Positions 27,621-37,209 are shown, numbered from the stretch's first letter. The stretch: 64,000 nt of DNA from Aphanizomenon flos-aquae FACHB-1287 (GCF_014698755.1 NZ_JACJTO010000026.1:1-64000); one strand, 5' to 3'. The notes: generated by a model from the letters alone, not told the origin. Numbers and translations: made by a program.

Positions 27621-27688
27621 GTCATGGAATGTCTCTATAATGAACATCCCGTTCCCAAATAATTTATTGGTGCGGGATGTATTTATAG

Positions 27689-28360
27689 TTAGGCTTGCTT
27701 TAAAGCATCCCGTTTTTTGCGATCTGCTGTCAAAATATCCGCCATGACTATCAGCGCTTGCGCCATTTTTTCTAGATTAGAACTGTATAGTTCTAGATCT
27801 TTGATCAGTTTCTCTTCAGAGATATGTAACCCCTTAGCGATCGCTTTAAGTGCTTCACCCTTTTGCTGATCATCTTTAATCAGTTCAGGATCTGACAACA
27901 CCAACAATGCAAACAAACCAACCCCAAATAAGCGACTATATTTAAAGTGGGAATTGGCCACAACCGCCTGTAGTTGCTGTTGCAAATCCCCATCCTGATC
28001 TAAGGAAGTTACTTGGCTCAGGCTGAGAATCAAATCCTTCACCGGTAAACTAACAGCCAAAGTTTGCAATCTGGAGGCATCTTGTCGGTAGCGGTGGGGG
28101 TCTTGTTCCACAGCTTGACAGATAGCTCGGAAAATTGACTCTTTGTCCTGTTCTGGTTGGTAGCCTTCCATGAAGCGGTCAAAAGTTGTGACAACGCCCA
28201 GGGCATAAATCGCATCATAGCTAAAATCAACATTGACTGATAGCAGATGCATTTCTACCATCAACTCTTCCACTACCCGGCGGTAAATAGTATTAATTGG
28301 CCTGGTATGAAGGGTGTAAAAGGTTCTTTTTGTATCAGATACTGTACGGACGTTATTCAC
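27689..28360 (-). CDS. psb29: Photosystem II biogenesis protein Psb29 (Thf1)
   Basis: The 223-residue protein starts MNNVRTVSDTKRTFYTLHTR, followed by PINTIYRRVVEELMVEMHLL and NVDFSYDAIYALGVVTTFDRFMEGY, the conserved Psb29/THF1 core. It then continues into a helical C-terminal tail. In Synechocystis and plants it binds FtsH proteases and supports PSII repair and thylakoid formation under strong light. The start codon is GTG. A 44-codon frame overlapping it by four bases upstream is probably chance. It stands alone, downstream of a long leader (28361-28890). Confidence 0.95.
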   Translation of the reverse strand: MNNVRTVSDTKRTFYTLHTRPINTIYRRVVEELMVEMHLLSVNVDFSYDAIYALGVVTTFDRFMEGYQPEQDKESIFRAICQAVEQDPHRYRQDASRLQTLAVSLPVKDLILSLSQVTSLDQDGDLQQQLQAVVANSHFKYSRLFGVGLFALLVLSDPELIKDDQQKGEALKAIAKGLHISEEKLIKDLELYSSNLEKMAQALIVMADILTADRKKRDALKQA

Positions 28361-28890
28361 AAAGAAAATTTTAGTAAAGACCTATTCCTATTCTCTAGTT
28401 TGACACTCTCAGCGACTAAATCCGCTGAGATTTTGCGGATAGAATTAAACTTAGGGTAATATCTGATCACCGAAAGTGGATGTTTCGCCATTCTTTTTCT
28501 CGCTACGACTGTCAAATGCCGTCTACCAGGTCACTCTAAGTCAAGCTTAGATTTCTAGTTACTTTTTTGTTTTTAATGCTTTCAGAGTCCATCACCAAGC
28601 CAAGTCATGGTACGCTCAACATCCTGCTATTATTAGCTCTTTTTGTGTTACCTTTCAATGGGTGTACTAAGTTGCAGGGATTTCTCCCATATTAGGATGC
28701 TTCAACACGCCGATAGTTTTTCTTAATCACAACCTGATTTTAACACAAAAAATCCATGCCGTTCGTTTACCACTTACCAGGTATTTTTATCAACTAATCA
28801 CATCCCAGAGGGTTAGTACAATAAAACCGAACTTTGTAAAGAAACGTAAAGTTGCCTCTTGCCTTTTGTCTAGTGCTATAAGGACAATTT
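28361..28890. other. 530-bp spacer with no recognised gene
   Basis: It lies between psb29 and the STAS gene, both on the minus strand, and is more GC-rich than nearby spacers (for example TCGCTACGACTGTCAAATGC and TAGGATGCTTCAACACGCCG). No tRNA, known RNA or coding frame longer than 44 codons is seen. It may be a long 5' leader of psb29 or a decayed mobile element. Confidence 0.5.
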
Positions 28891-29265
28891 TTAACGCTCA
28901 GAAGCTATACTTCGCGGTACATCATTTACAGCTTCGTCTTCGGTCTCAAAGACTTCAAATACATTATCCATCATTGTTTTTTCAAACATGAGCTTGGCTT
29001 CTGGATGAATATTACAAATGCGAAAACTGCCCCTAACCTTGCTAGTATCACGCATACCAGCTACTAAGCAAGTCAGACCAAAACTATCAATAAAATTGAC
29101 TTGCCCTAAATTGACAATAATATGAGGAATGTATTCAGAAATACACTCCTTTAATTTGAGACAAAGTTGCCAAGTAGTGGTAATGTCCAAACGACTGGTG
29201 GGTGTCAATACCATGATGGTATTACCGTCTTCAGTTGTATAGGTTTTTTGATCTATATTAACCAT
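28891..29265 (-). CDS. STAS-domain anti-sigma-factor antagonist-like protein
   Basis: The 124-residue single-domain protein has the STAS pattern: VLTPTSRLDITTTWQLCLKL, HIIVNLGQVNFIDSFGLTCL with the phosphorylatable Ser in IDSFG, and GSFRICNIHPEAKLMFEKT. Such proteins bind anti-sigma kinases in partner-switching pathways. The usual partners (RsbW-like kinase, PP2C phosphatase) are not adjacent, so its circuit lies elsewhere. A C-terminal tail of about 15 residues (EDEAVNDVPRSIASER) extends past the domain. It is monocistronic, upstream of the long psb29 leader. Confidence 0.85.
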   Translation of the reverse strand: MVNIDQKTYTTEDGNTIMVLTPTSRLDITTTWQLCLKLKECISEYIPHIIVNLGQVNFIDSFGLTCLVAGMRDTSKVRGSFRICNIHPEAKLMFEKTMMDNVFEVFETEDEAVNDVPRSIASER

Positions 29266-29404
29266 TACACTGATACTTTTTTGCTAATATTTGCTAATCA
29301 ACACTCTCACCAAGACTTGTTTTCGGTCGGTTTGACCAATCCTTATTTCTAGGTAAAATTTGCTTTAACCAGGTTATAAAAGTTTGTTATCCTAGTAATA
29401 GGAT

Positions 29405-30457
29405 TTAGGATGATGCCTGAGTTAGTTTCCAGTTTATCCAATCTTGAGGTTTTAGGAAAGTCTCATACAACTCAGCTTCAGGAGAATTAGGTTCTGGTTG
29501 GTAACCATATTCCCAACGAACTAACGGTGGTAGAGACATGAGAATTGATTCTGTGCGTCCATTGGTTTGCAGTCCAAAGATTGTACCTCGGTCATAAACC
29601 AAGTTAAATTCTACATATCTACCACGACGGTATAATTGGAAATTGCGTTGGCGATCGCCGTACTCAAGCCCATGTCTACGCTCTACAATTGGCACATAAG
29701 CAGACAAAAACGCCCCAGCACAGTCTTGAATCAAAGCAAATATATCTTCCCAAGTTCGTGATGGTAACTGGCCCACCTGATTGCTATAACTAGCTGCTTC
29801 TCCATGGGGTTCTGGACCGCGATAGATAGAACCTTGACCATCTTGGTAATCTAAAAATAAACCACCGATTCCTCGGGTTTCACCCCGATGTTTCAGATAA
29901 AAATATTCATCACACCACCGTTTAAACACAGGATAATATTCGGGATGGTGTTGATCACAAGCTTGTTTAAAAGTGTGATGAAAATGTACTGCATCTTCAG
30001 CAAAGGGATAATAAGGTGTTAAATCCGCACCACCTCCAAACCACCAAACCGGACCTGCCTCAAAATAGCGATAATTTAAATGAACTGTAGGTACATAGGG
30101 ATTGCGTGGGTGTAATACCAAAGAAGTACCAGTTGCATAAAATCCATGTCCTGTAGCTTCTGGACGCTGGGCTAAAATAGAAGGGGGTAAATGAGAACCC
30201 CAGACTTCAGAAAAATTCACACCGGCCTGTTCAAAAATTGCGCCATTGCACAGTATACGCGATCGCCCGCCCCCACCTTCTGGACGCTGCCAACTATCTT
30301 CTCGGAACTTTCCCGCCCCATCTAACTTCTCTAAACCTTGGGTAATTTCGTCTTGCAAGTTCTGCATAAACTGACTAACTCTAGCTTGAGCATTAACACC
30401 AGGGAGAAAATCAGATGAATCTTTGATGATAGTGGGGGTTTGCGCGTTGGTTAACAT
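29405..30457 (-). CDS. hemF: Oxygen-dependent coproporphyrinogen III oxidase
   Basis: The 350-residue HemF converts coproporphyrinogen III to protoporphyrinogen IX with O2, in the shared heme/chlorophyll pathway. Diagnostic blocks are all present: [69 protein letters not shown] and [36 protein letters not shown]. Length is normal. A copy of the IS200/IS605-like repeat sits directly upstream, within about 50 bp of the start, and might affect expression. It is 139 bp from the STAS gene. Confidence 0.97.
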   Translation of the reverse strand: MLTNAQTPTIIKDSSDFLPGVNAQARVSQFMQNLQDEITQGLEKLDGAGKFREDSWQRPEGGGGRSRILCNGAIFEQAGVNFSEVWGSHLPPSILAQRPEATGHGFYATGTSLVLHPRNPYVPTVHLNYRYFEAGPVWWFGGGADLTPYYPFAEDAVHFHHTFKQACDQHHPEYYPVFKRWCDEYFYLKHRGETRGIGGLFLDYQDGQGSIYRGPEPHGEAASYSNQVGQLPSRTWEDIFALIQDCAGAFLSAYVPIVERRHGLEYGDRQRNFQLYRRGRYVEFNLVYDRGTIFGLQTNGRTESILMSLPPLVRWEYGYQPEPNSPEAELYETFLKPQDWINWKLTQASS

Positions 30458-30878
30458 AGATTCCCGAACCTAAAATTACAATTCCTAAACAATTACAAAT
30501 TTTTCTTTTGACATACTCACCGACCTGAAGGTGAGGTGATTCTTGACACTTCACATAGAACACGCCACAAGTGGTCTTATCGTCCCTCCATGTCCGTTTA
30601 AAGTCTCCCAATGCCATAAGGCGACTATGACCAAGTTTCAACATAAAGCCGCTGGCACGGAACTAACTCCAATCTACACTATTATATCTGAAGACCAGTT
30701 TTCACACTCATAGAAATAATTCTACCATTCTATAGAATTGCATATAAATAATCTTATTATTCTGATTACAGATTTTTTACATAGTTTTTCCCAGGAGGAA
30801 GAGTTTGAGTACAATTCTTTTCAAGATCACAAATACCTAGACAAAATATAAAGCAATGTTAAGCATTGTCAAAATTCC
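30458..30878. other. Divergent spacer holding repeat copy B
   Basis: The 421-bp spacer between hemF (minus) and the SRPBCC-like gene (plus) is mostly repeat copy B (30507-30651) plus an AT-rich stretch. No gene is seen. Confidence 0.6.
30507..30651. repeat. About 145-bp IS200/IS605-end-like repeat, copy B
   Basis: It matches copy A (27443-27584) almost base for base, from TTTGACATACTCACCGACCT to CCATAAGGCGACTATGACCA and on to ACATAAAGC, with a few substitutions and a small length difference near CACATAGAACACGCC. Both copies have the same orientation. Confidence 0.75.
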
Positions 30879-31409
30879 ATGGAACAGATCAAAACAGTCC
30901 CAAGTTGGTTATCTAAATTAATTCATCGCCAACGTCGGCGGTTTTGTGCGTCCTTAGTACGTACTTATCGAGAGATCAGTTCTGCTTCCGTAGATGAACT
31001 GTGGCAGAAAGTAGTTGATTTAACAGATATTTCTTGGCATCCCCTCCTCAAGAGTACCAATGTTCCATTAGGATTAGTCCCCAAACCCGGGTTGATTTTC
31101 CAAGCAATGCCAAGGTTTTGGCCAATTCCCATCCAAATTTTTGTTGAACGGGTCAATCCTAAACAGGTGTTAAGTATCCGTGTCTTAGCTATTCCTGGCA
31201 TTGAAGAAAGAGTCACATATCAAGTAGAATCAACGGTCTGTGGGTCTTATTTGTCTTATTCGGTGACCTTACGTGGTTGGTTATCACCGGTAATTTGGTT
31301 GTTATCTCGTCCTTATGTAGATCGGGTAGCCCGTGCGCTGATAGAATCGGTAGAAAATCGACGATTACCGCCAAAAAAATCTCTCAATGGTAGTTGCTTT
31401 GATTTTTAG
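30879..31409 (+). CDS. SRPBCC-like cyanobacterial conserved protein
   Basis: The 176-residue protein has a basic N-terminus (LIHRQRRRFCASLVRTY), then the alternating pattern of a START/SRPBCC ligand-binding fold: SASVDELWQKVVDLTDISWH, NPKQVLSIRVLAIPGIEERV, VESTVCGSYLSYSVTLRGWL and a C-terminal helix RVARALIESVENRRLP. The fold usually binds lipids or hydrophobic ligands. No catalytic function can be assigned. It lies 128 bp upstream of mrp on the same strand, with TTGTCAG-type heptamer repeats between them. Confidence 0.55.
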   Translation: MEQIKTVPSWLSKLIHRQRRRFCASLVRTYREISSASVDELWQKVVDLTDISWHPLLKSTNVPLGLVPKPGLIFQAMPRFWPIPIQIFVERVNPKQVLSIRVLAIPGIEERVTYQVESTVCGSYLSYSVTLRGWLSPVIWLLSRPYVDRVARALIESVENRRLPPKKSLNGSCFDF

Positions 31410-31435
31410 AGGATTCAGATATGAGGTGGAAATTC

Positions 31436-31459
31436 TTGACAACTGACAACTGACAACTG
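31436..31459. repeat. Heptamer tandem repeat (TTGTCAG family, complement)
   Basis: TTGACAACTGACAACTGACA followed by ACTG: about three units of a 7-bp period. It is the STRR-type repeat described from Nostocales, seen again in the atp operon spacers. Confidence 0.8.
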
Positions 31460-31537
31460 CCCCATTAAAGTTAAGATTTTAGTATCTGTCAATGAAAATT
31501 TTTTAAGCTTTATAGAAGCGGTAACGGTAAACACACT

Positions 31538-32608
31538 ATGTATGATGTTCTAGATTCCCACTCAGTCCTAAAAGTGTTGCGACCAGTAGAAGATCCAGAA
31601 CTTCGCAAAAGTCTGGTAGAACTAAATATGATTCGCAACGTCAAAATTGACGGTGGCAAAGTTAGTTTCACTTTGGTGTTAACCACTCCTGCTTGTCCAT
31701 TACGGGAATTTATAGTTGAAGATTGTCAAAAAGCTGTTAAAAAGCTTCCCGGTGTCACAGATGTAATTATAGAAGTAACAGCAGAAACACCCCAGCAAAA
31801 AAGCTTACCAGATCGGCAGGGCGTACCTGGAGTGAAAAATATTATTGCTGTTTCTAGCGGTAAAGGTGGTGTTGGTAAAAGCACAGTAGCTGTTAATATT
31901 GCTGTAGCTTTAGCACAAACTGGGGCGAAGGTCGGTTTATTAGATGCAGATATTTACGGACCCAATGATCCGACAATGTTGGGTTTAAGTAATGCTGAAA
32001 TTAATGTCCGGTCTACAGCCGCAGGGGATATTCTCGAACCAGCATTTAATCATGGTGTAAAACTGGTTTCCATGGGTTTTTTAATTGACCAAGATCAGCC
32101 AGTAATTTGGCGTGGTCCCATGCTCAATGGTGTAATTCGTCAGTTTCTCTATCAAGTGGAATGGGGAGAACTGGATTATTTAATTGTGGATATGCCTCCG
32201 GGAACTGGAGATGCTCAGTTAACTTTAGCCCAATCCGTACCAATGGCAGGGGTAGTAATTGTCACCACACCACAAACAGTAGCTTTGTTGGATTCCCGGA
32301 AGGGGTTGCGGATGTTCCAACAGTTAAATGTCCCAGTTTTGGGAATTGTGGAAAATATGAGCTATTTTATCCCTCCGGATCAACCGGATCAGCAATATGA
32401 CATTTTTGGTTCTGGTGGTGGTTCAAAAACAGCTGCAGAATTAGGAGTTCCTTTGTTAGGATGTGTACCATTAGAAATTTCTACCCGAATTGGCGGTGAT
32501 AACGGTGTGCCAATAGTAATTGGTGAACCCAACTCAGCCGCAGCCCAAGCACTGAGAGCGATCGCTCTCACTGTAGCAGGTAAAGTATCAGTTGCAGCTT
32601 TGACATAA
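31538..32608 (+). CDS. mrp: Mrp/NBP35-family Fe-S cluster carrier ATPase
   Basis: The 356-residue protein has an N-terminal MIP18/DUF59 domain (about 5-90: VLKVLRPVEDPELRKSLVEL, with LTTPACPL) and a P-loop ATPase domain with deviant Walker A IIAVSSGKGGVGKSTVAVNI (about 100-120). Further motifs are GLLDADIYGPNDPTMLG, DYLIVDMPPGTGDAQLTLAQ and VENMSYF. Family members carry and deliver Fe-S clusters. The CxxC metal motif seen in many homologues is not visible after VENMSYF (it reads FIPPDQPDQQYDIFGSGGG); this is normal in some cyanobacterial versions but worth noting. Confidence 0.92.
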   Translation: MYDVLDSHSVLKVLRPVEDPELRKSLVELNMIRNVKIDGGKVSFTLVLTTPACPLREFIVEDCQKAVKKLPGVTDVIIEVTAETPQQKSLPDRQGVPGVKNIIAVSSGKGGVGKSTVAVNIAVALAQTGAKVGLLDADIYGPNDPTMLGLSNAEINVRSTAAGDILEPAFNHGVKLVSMGFLIDQDQPVIWRGPMLNGVIRQFLYQVEWGELDYLIVDMPPGTGDAQLTLAQSVPMAGVVIVTTPQTVALLDSRKGLRMFQQLNVPVLGIVENMSYFIPPDQPDQQYDIFGSGGGSKTAAELGVPLLGCVPLEISTRIGGDNGVPIVIGEPNSAAAQALRAIALTVAGKVSVAALT

Positions 32609-32704
32609 GTAAAGGCAAGAGGTAAGCGGCAAGAAAAAGATCAATATTCTTCCTGTCCCTGTGCCCCTGCCCCCTATTCCTCTGACCAACTCCCTCCTCA
32701 CACA

Positions 32705-34018
32705 ATGTTATCAAAATCTTCGTTCCCTAAAATTCGTTGGCAATCTTGGCTTAAACCTTGGCAACAAATGGACGGGCTACTATTTTTTCTACCTGTTGCT
32801 GTTAGTATATTCGGGGGGCTGATGATTCTGAGTACAGAACTCAAGCAACCTGTCACTGACTGGTGGTGGCACTGGTTAATAACCGCTATAGGTTCAACTA
32901 TCGCTTTATTTTTAGCCCGTTGCCGCTATGAAAGTCTTATGCACTGGCATTGGTTTATTTACGGGCTAACGAACTTTAGTTTAATAGCTGTAATGTTCGC
33001 CGGTACTAGTGCTAAAGGTGCACAGCGTTGGATTAGTATTGCCGGTTTTCATGTTCAACCCTCAGAGTTTGCCAAAGTAGGGTTAATTATTACCTTAGCT
33101 GCGTTGTTGCATAGACAAACTGCTTCTACTCTTGAAAGTGTTTTCCGTGTCTTGGCAATTACGGCTGTCCCTTGGGCATTGGTATTTTTACAGCCGGACT
33201 TGGCCACATCACTTGTATTTGGGTCAATATTCTTAGGAATGTTGTATTGGGCAAATGCTAACCCCTGTTGGTTAATACTCATGATTTCTCCAGTTATAGC
33301 AGCCATCTTATTTAGTATATCTTGGCCATTATCAACACCCATAGTTTTATACAAAGAAATATCTTTAAGTATATTAGGTTTAATATGGGCAGTAGCGATG
33401 GGGATAGTCGGCTGGTTTAGTCTTCCCTGGAAGCGGTTTGGCATTAGCACTATTATGTCATTATGTCTAAATATGCTCGGTGGTGAACTAGGCATTTTTG
33501 CCTGGAATCATATTTTAAGGGAATATCAAAAAAACCGACTGAGTGTATTTATCAACCCTGAACATGATCCTCTAGGTGCTGGTTATCACCTAATTCAATC
33601 TCGCATTGCTATTGGTGCCGGTGAAGTTTGGGGTTGGGGTTTATTTAAAGGTCCCATGACTCAACTAAATTTCGTTCCTGAACAACATACAGATTTTATT
33701 TTCTCGGCTGTTGCTGAAGAGTTTGGTCTTGTGGGTTGTTTAATTCTCCTATCTGTCTTCTGTTTGATTTGCTTGCGCTTGCTTCATGTAGCTCAAACAG
33801 CCAAAGATAATTTTGGTTCACTTTTAGCTGTTGGTGTTTTGTCTATGATTGTGTTTCAACTGATTGTTAATGTTGGTATGACAGTTGGTTTAGCACCAGT
33901 GGCGGGAATCCCTCTACCGTGGATGAGTTATGGACGTTCGGCCATGCTGACTAACTTTATTGCCATCGGTATAGTAGAATCTGTAGCTAATTATCGTCAA
34001 CGTCAAAAGTATTATTGA
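32705..34018 (+). CDS. rodA: Rod-shape protein RodA (SEDS peptidoglycan glycosyltransferase)
   Basis: This is a 437-residue polytopic membrane protein of the SEDS family, with about ten membrane segments. It shows GAQRWISIAGFHVQPSEFAK, LQPDLATSLVF, HDPLGAGYHLIQSRIAIGAG, FVPEQHTDFIFSAVAEEFG (the usual loop) and VGLAPVAGIPLPWMSYGRSA. SEDS proteins polymerise glycan strands with a class B PBP partner. RodA rather than FtsW is preferred from the length and the PSEFAKVGLI and PLPWMSYG forms. It follows mrp by 96 bp and could be co-transcribed. Confidence 0.92.
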   Translation: MLSKSSFPKIRWQSWLKPWQQMDGLLFFLPVAVSIFGGLMILSTELKQPVTDWWWHWLITAIGSTIALFLARCRYESLMHWHWFIYGLTNFSLIAVMFAGTSAKGAQRWISIAGFHVQPSEFAKVGLIITLAALLHRQTASTLESVFRVLAITAVPWALVFLQPDLATSLVFGSIFLGMLYWANANPCWLILMISPVIAAILFSISWPLSTPIVLYKEISLSILGLIWAVAMGIVGWFSLPWKRFGISTIMSLCLNMLGGELGIFAWNHILREYQKNRLSVFINPEHDPLGAGYHLIQSRIAIGAGEVWGWGLFKGPMTQLNFVPEQHTDFIFSAVAEEFGLVGCLILLSVFCLICLRLLHVAQTAKDNFGSLLAVGVLSMIVFQLIVNVGMTVGLAPVAGIPLPWMSYGRSAMLTNFIAIGIVESVANYRQRQKYY

Positions 34019-34128
34019 GTAGGAGTTCAGGAGGCAGAAGGTAGAAGGAAAAATAAAATTCCCTACCCCCTGTTTCCTGTTCCCTGTTGCCTAATAAGCA
34101 TTAAGCTATTAGTAAGAAACTATTCGAG

Positions 34129-34332
34129 GTGAATATGATGATCCTACCTGGAGCAACTGTTCGGGTCAAAAATCCCGCAGATACATATTATCGGTCTGAA
34201 GGACTTGTACAACGGGTTAGTGATGGTAAGGTAGCTGTATTATTTGAAGGCGGTAATTGGGATAAAATAATTACTTTCCGCTTAACAGAATTAGAACCGG
34301 TTGAAACTACAATCCCAAAAAAAGGGAAATAG
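34129..34332 (+). CDS. ndhS: NAD(P)H dehydrogenase (NDH-1) subunit S
   Basis: The small protein carries the SH3-like fold that forms the ferredoxin-docking site of the photosynthetic NDH-1 complex: [20 protein letters not shown] and [20 protein letters not shown]. The open frame starts at a GTG at 34129, but homologues start at MILPG, so the ATG at 34135 or 34138 is more likely; the GAGGTG just before it is a good ribosome-binding site. It works at the thylakoid membrane in cyclic electron flow. It is monocistronic, with repeat-rich spacers on both sides. Confidence 0.92.
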   Translation: MNMMILPGATVRVKNPADTYYRSEGLVQRVSDGKVAVLFEGGNWDKIITFRLTELEPVETTIPKKGK

Positions 34333-34427
34333 TAATTTAGTTATTAGTCAGTGGTCATTAGTTATTTTCTAAGACTATTGACTAATACCCAAAAAATTCT
34401 GCATTCTGAACTTCTTTTTAATTGCTT

Positions 34428-35084
34428 ATGCGTCTGCCTTTACCACAGTTTGCTATCATTAATAGCAATTCTCATCACTTTGCAGAGATAATTGAAACCA
34501 CAAGTACGGAATTTTTGGCTCAGTGTTTAGAACCAGAAGACTTGAGTTTTCCACCAATGCCACCTTTTGGTAGTTGGGTTTGCGCCGTAGATGAAGAATC
34601 AGGAAATCAAATTTATGCTGTAGTTTATCATGCCACAACTATGCCGATTGATTCTGTACATCGGGCAGTAGCACTGGGATTATCTTTACAAGCTTTGCGA
34701 GAGGAACAACCCCAAATATTTTCCATGCTCAAAACTGAATTTCGAGCAGCGATTGTAGGATTTAAGGAAAAATCTATAAATATTGGTAATAATAGTAGAG
34801 TATATCAATACTTGCCGCCCCGTCCGCCACAAATTCATCAAGCTGTTCTTCACTGCGAACCAGAGGCAATTATTCAATTTACGGAAGCATTAGATTTTTT
34901 ACGAACATTACTTTTTATCACTGGTGCACCTGTAGATTCTTTAGCGGCTGCTGCTATTAGAGGAGTATATCAGTTGCGTAAAAACGATCGAGAATGGTTA
35001 ATTAAAGCTGGAAGACATCTAAGTATGTTACTCAAAGATGATTATGATCGTCTACGTTTTATTTTAAGTCAAATCCACCCCTAA
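34428..35084 (+). CDS. Conserved cyanobacterial protein (HAS-barrel-like N-terminus)
   Basis: The protein has about 218 residues from the ATG at 34428; a TTG six bases earlier is possible. The N-terminal part reads RLPLPQFAIINSNSHHFAEI, then FGSWVCAVDEESGNQIYAVV, a small β-barrel pattern like the HAS-barrel of HerA-type ATPases, but there is no ATPase domain. The C-terminal part is helical (EALDFLRTLLFITGAPVDSL). It is found next to housekeeping genes in many cyanobacteria. Function is unknown. It lies 77 bp before purB on the same strand. Confidence 0.55.
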   Translation: MRLPLPQFAIINSNSHHFAEIIETTSTEFLAQCLEPEDLSFPPMPPFGSWVCAVDEESGNQIYAVVYHATTMPIDSVHRAVALGLSLQALREEQPQIFSMLKTEFRAAIVGFKEKSINIGNNSRVYQYLPPRPPQIHQAVLHCEPEAIIQFTEALDFLRTLLFITGAPVDSLAAAAIRGVYQLRKNDREWLIKAGRHLSMLLKDDYDRLRFILSQIHP

Positions 35085-35160
35085 TCTTTTACAATTATGG
35101 AAACATGACTGTTACTTGGGAGAGATATCCATTAAAAGTGGGCAATTTCCAATGTAAAAT

Positions 35161-36483
35161 ATGACAGTTGTATTAGATGCTGTGAATGTGATTGAGCGTT
35201 ATACCCTACCCGAAATGGGCGATTTGTGGAGTGAGGCTTATAAGCTGAAGACCTGGCTAGATGTAGAAATCGCAGTTTGCGAAGCACAGGCAGAACTGGG
35301 TTATATTCCAGCAGCAGCAGTAGAGGAAATTAAGGCTAAGGCCAATTTTGACCCCCAACGGGTGTTAGAAATTGAGGCGGAAGTTCGTCATGATGTGATT
35401 GCTTTTTTGACAAATGTTAATGAATATGTAGGTGATGCAGGACGCTATATTCACTTAGGTTTAACTAGTTCTGATGTTTTGGATACTGCTTTATCGCTAC
35501 AATTAGTTGCTAGTCTGGATCTGTTGTTAAAACGCCTAGAAGATGTCATTGAGGCAATTCGTAAAAAAGCCACTACCCATCGAAATACGGTGATGATTGG
35601 GCGATCTCATGGTATTCACGCTGAACCTATTACCTTTGGCTTTAAGTTAGCTGGTTGGTTAGCGGAAGTGTTGCGACACCAGGAACGTCTGCAAGTTCTC
35701 AAGAAAACCATCGCTGTTGGTAAGATATCTGGTGCGGTGGGAACTTATGCTAATGTTGAACCGCGCATAGAAGCGATCGCTTGTGCGAAACTCGGACTTA
35801 AACCCGATACTGCTTCCACTCAGGTAATTTCCCGTGATCTTCATGCTGACTTTGTGCAACAATTAGCACTACTGGCTGCATCCATAGAACGTTTTGCTGT
35901 GGAAATTCGCAACTTGCAAAAAACAGATGTTTTAGAAGTTGAAGAATTTTTTGCTAAAGGACAAAAAGGCTCTAGCGCTATGCCTCATAAGCGTAATCCC
36001 ATCCGTTCTGAACGGTTAACGGGTATGGCACGGTTGGTGAGAAGTCATGCAGGAGCAGCATTAGAAAACGTCGCTTTGTGGCACGAACGGGATATTTCTC
36101 ACAGTTCCGTAGAACGGGTAATTTTACCAGATGCTTGCATTTTAACTCATTTTATGCTACATGAAATCACCAACTTGGTAAATAATCTGTTGGTTTATCC
36201 CGAAAATATGGCACGGAATCTCAATTGTTATGGTGGGGTAGTCTTTAGTCAAAGGGTATTACTCACCTTAATTGATAAGGGACTGAATCGAGAAGAAGCA
36301 TACTCCATAGTCCAAGAAAGTGCCCACGCTGCTTGGAACAAACCAGAAGGCAACTTTCGTGATTTAATCAGTACAAATCCTCGCGTCACTCAAAACTTGT
36401 TACCTACAGAGATAGAAGCCTGTTTTGATCCACAACATCATTTCCAGCATTTAGAACAAGTTTATCAACGACTAGGTATTTAG
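35161..36483 (+). CDS. purB: Adenylosuccinate lyase
   Basis: The 440-residue enzyme of the fumarase/aspartase superfamily cleaves SAICAR and adenylosuccinate in purine synthesis. The three conserved regions are seen: VRHDVIAFLTNVNEYVGDAG with HLGLTSSDVLDTAL, IGRSHGIHAEPITFG, and the signature GSSAMPHKRNPIRSERLTG. The catalytic Ser and His loops look intact and length is normal. It is likely transcribed on its own or with the upstream HAS-barrel-like gene. Confidence 0.96.
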   Translation: MTVVLDAVNVIERYTLPEMGDLWSEAYKLKTWLDVEIAVCEAQAELGYIPAAAVEEIKAKANFDPQRVLEIEAEVRHDVIAFLTNVNEYVGDAGRYIHLGLTSSDVLDTALSLQLVASLDLLLKRLEDVIEAIRKKATTHRNTVMIGRSHGIHAEPITFGFKLAGWLAEVLRHQERLQVLKKTIAVGKISGAVGTYANVEPRIEAIACAKLGLKPDTASTQVISRDLHADFVQQLALLAASIERFAVEIRNLQKTDVLEVEEFFAKGQKGSSAMPHKRNPIRSERLTGMARLVRSHAGAALENVALWHERDISHSSVERVILPDACILTHFMLHEITNLVNNLLVYPENMARNLNCYGGVVFSQRVLLTLIDKGLNREEAYSIVQESAHAAWNKPEGNFRDLISTNPRVTQNLLPTEIEACFDPQHHFQHLEQVYQRLGI

Positions 36484-36628
36484 AACCGGATTGGGAATAG
36501 GTAATTAGTAATAATTTTTCCTCTGTTCCCTATTCCCTGTTCTCTTAATTTTCATTAGAAGCTATAATCAGTAGTTGTCAGTATAAATAAAGCACCCTTG
36601 CTAATTTAATCAAATCGGGGACATACCT

Positions 36629-37183
36629 ATGATTGAAGTTCTAGCTATATTATCTGCTGGCGCTGCTGCTGGTATGAGAATAGGTATACCTCTACTAATT
36701 ATTGGCATTCTCCAGGGTGATCAACTCTGGTCACAGATGCCAATATTATCAGGTATTTCTCCCCATATTTTAATCGGACTATTCACTAGTTTGTCTTTAT
36801 TTGAATTGTTCGCGTCTAAAAGACTTATCGGCCAAAGAATCATCCAGCAAGTTCATTTATTTTTGTCTCCTTTAGTAGGAGCTTTAATGGGATTGTCTGT
36901 CGCTTCATCGGTGCAAACACCAATCTGGTTAGTTGTCTTAATTGGTGGTTTATTGGCTTTGGTATTTCAGCTAGTTTCCGTAGGTTGGTTTTATCGTTTA
37001 CGTGGTTTGCCAATATGGGCAGCATTTATGCAAGATATCCTCTGTGTTACACTTGTACTCTCTGCTGTTGATGATCCTATTAAAGGAGGATTAATCGCTT
37101 TAATCCTGCTATGGTTGGCTATTATTAGCGGAAAATACTGGTATGACTGGTATAAATATGGCAGAGAAGGGCAGAGGAAATAA
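36629..37183 (+). CDS. DUF4126 family membrane protein
   Basis: The 184-residue protein has about four or five membrane segments (IEVLAILSAGAAAGMRIGIP, ISPHILIGLFTSLSLFELFA, LVGALMGLSVASSV, WLVVLIGGLLALVFQLVSVG). The Gly-rich AAGMRIGIPLLI start and the conserved FELFASKR fit DUF4126. Such proteins are probable inner-membrane proteins of unknown function. It converges on hemH with a 26-bp gap. The C-terminus WYDWYKYGREGQRK is cytoplasmic by charge. Confidence 0.75.
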   Translation: MIEVLAILSAGAAAGMRIGIPLLIIGILQGDQLWSQMPILSGISPHILIGLFTSLSLFELFASKRLIGQRIIQQVHLFLSPLVGALMGLSVASSVQTPIWLVVLIGGLLALVFQLVSVGWFYRLRGLPIWAAFMQDILCVTLVLSAVDDPIKGGLIALILLWLAIISGKYWYDWYKYGREGQRK

Positions 37184-37209
37184 TTCTTACCCATTACCCA
37201 TTATCAAAA

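Noticed and set aside
28360-28495. 44-codon frame overlapping the psb29 start
   Set aside because: No ribosome-binding site or family resemblance; probably chance.
31538-32608. MinD/ParA rather than Mrp
   Set aside because: The N-terminal DUF59 domain and the VENMSYF motif fit Mrp/NBP35.
32688-32702. Yfr1-like CTCCTCACAC motif
   Set aside because: It sits in a CT-rich repeat just before rodA, without the flanking stems of Yfr1.
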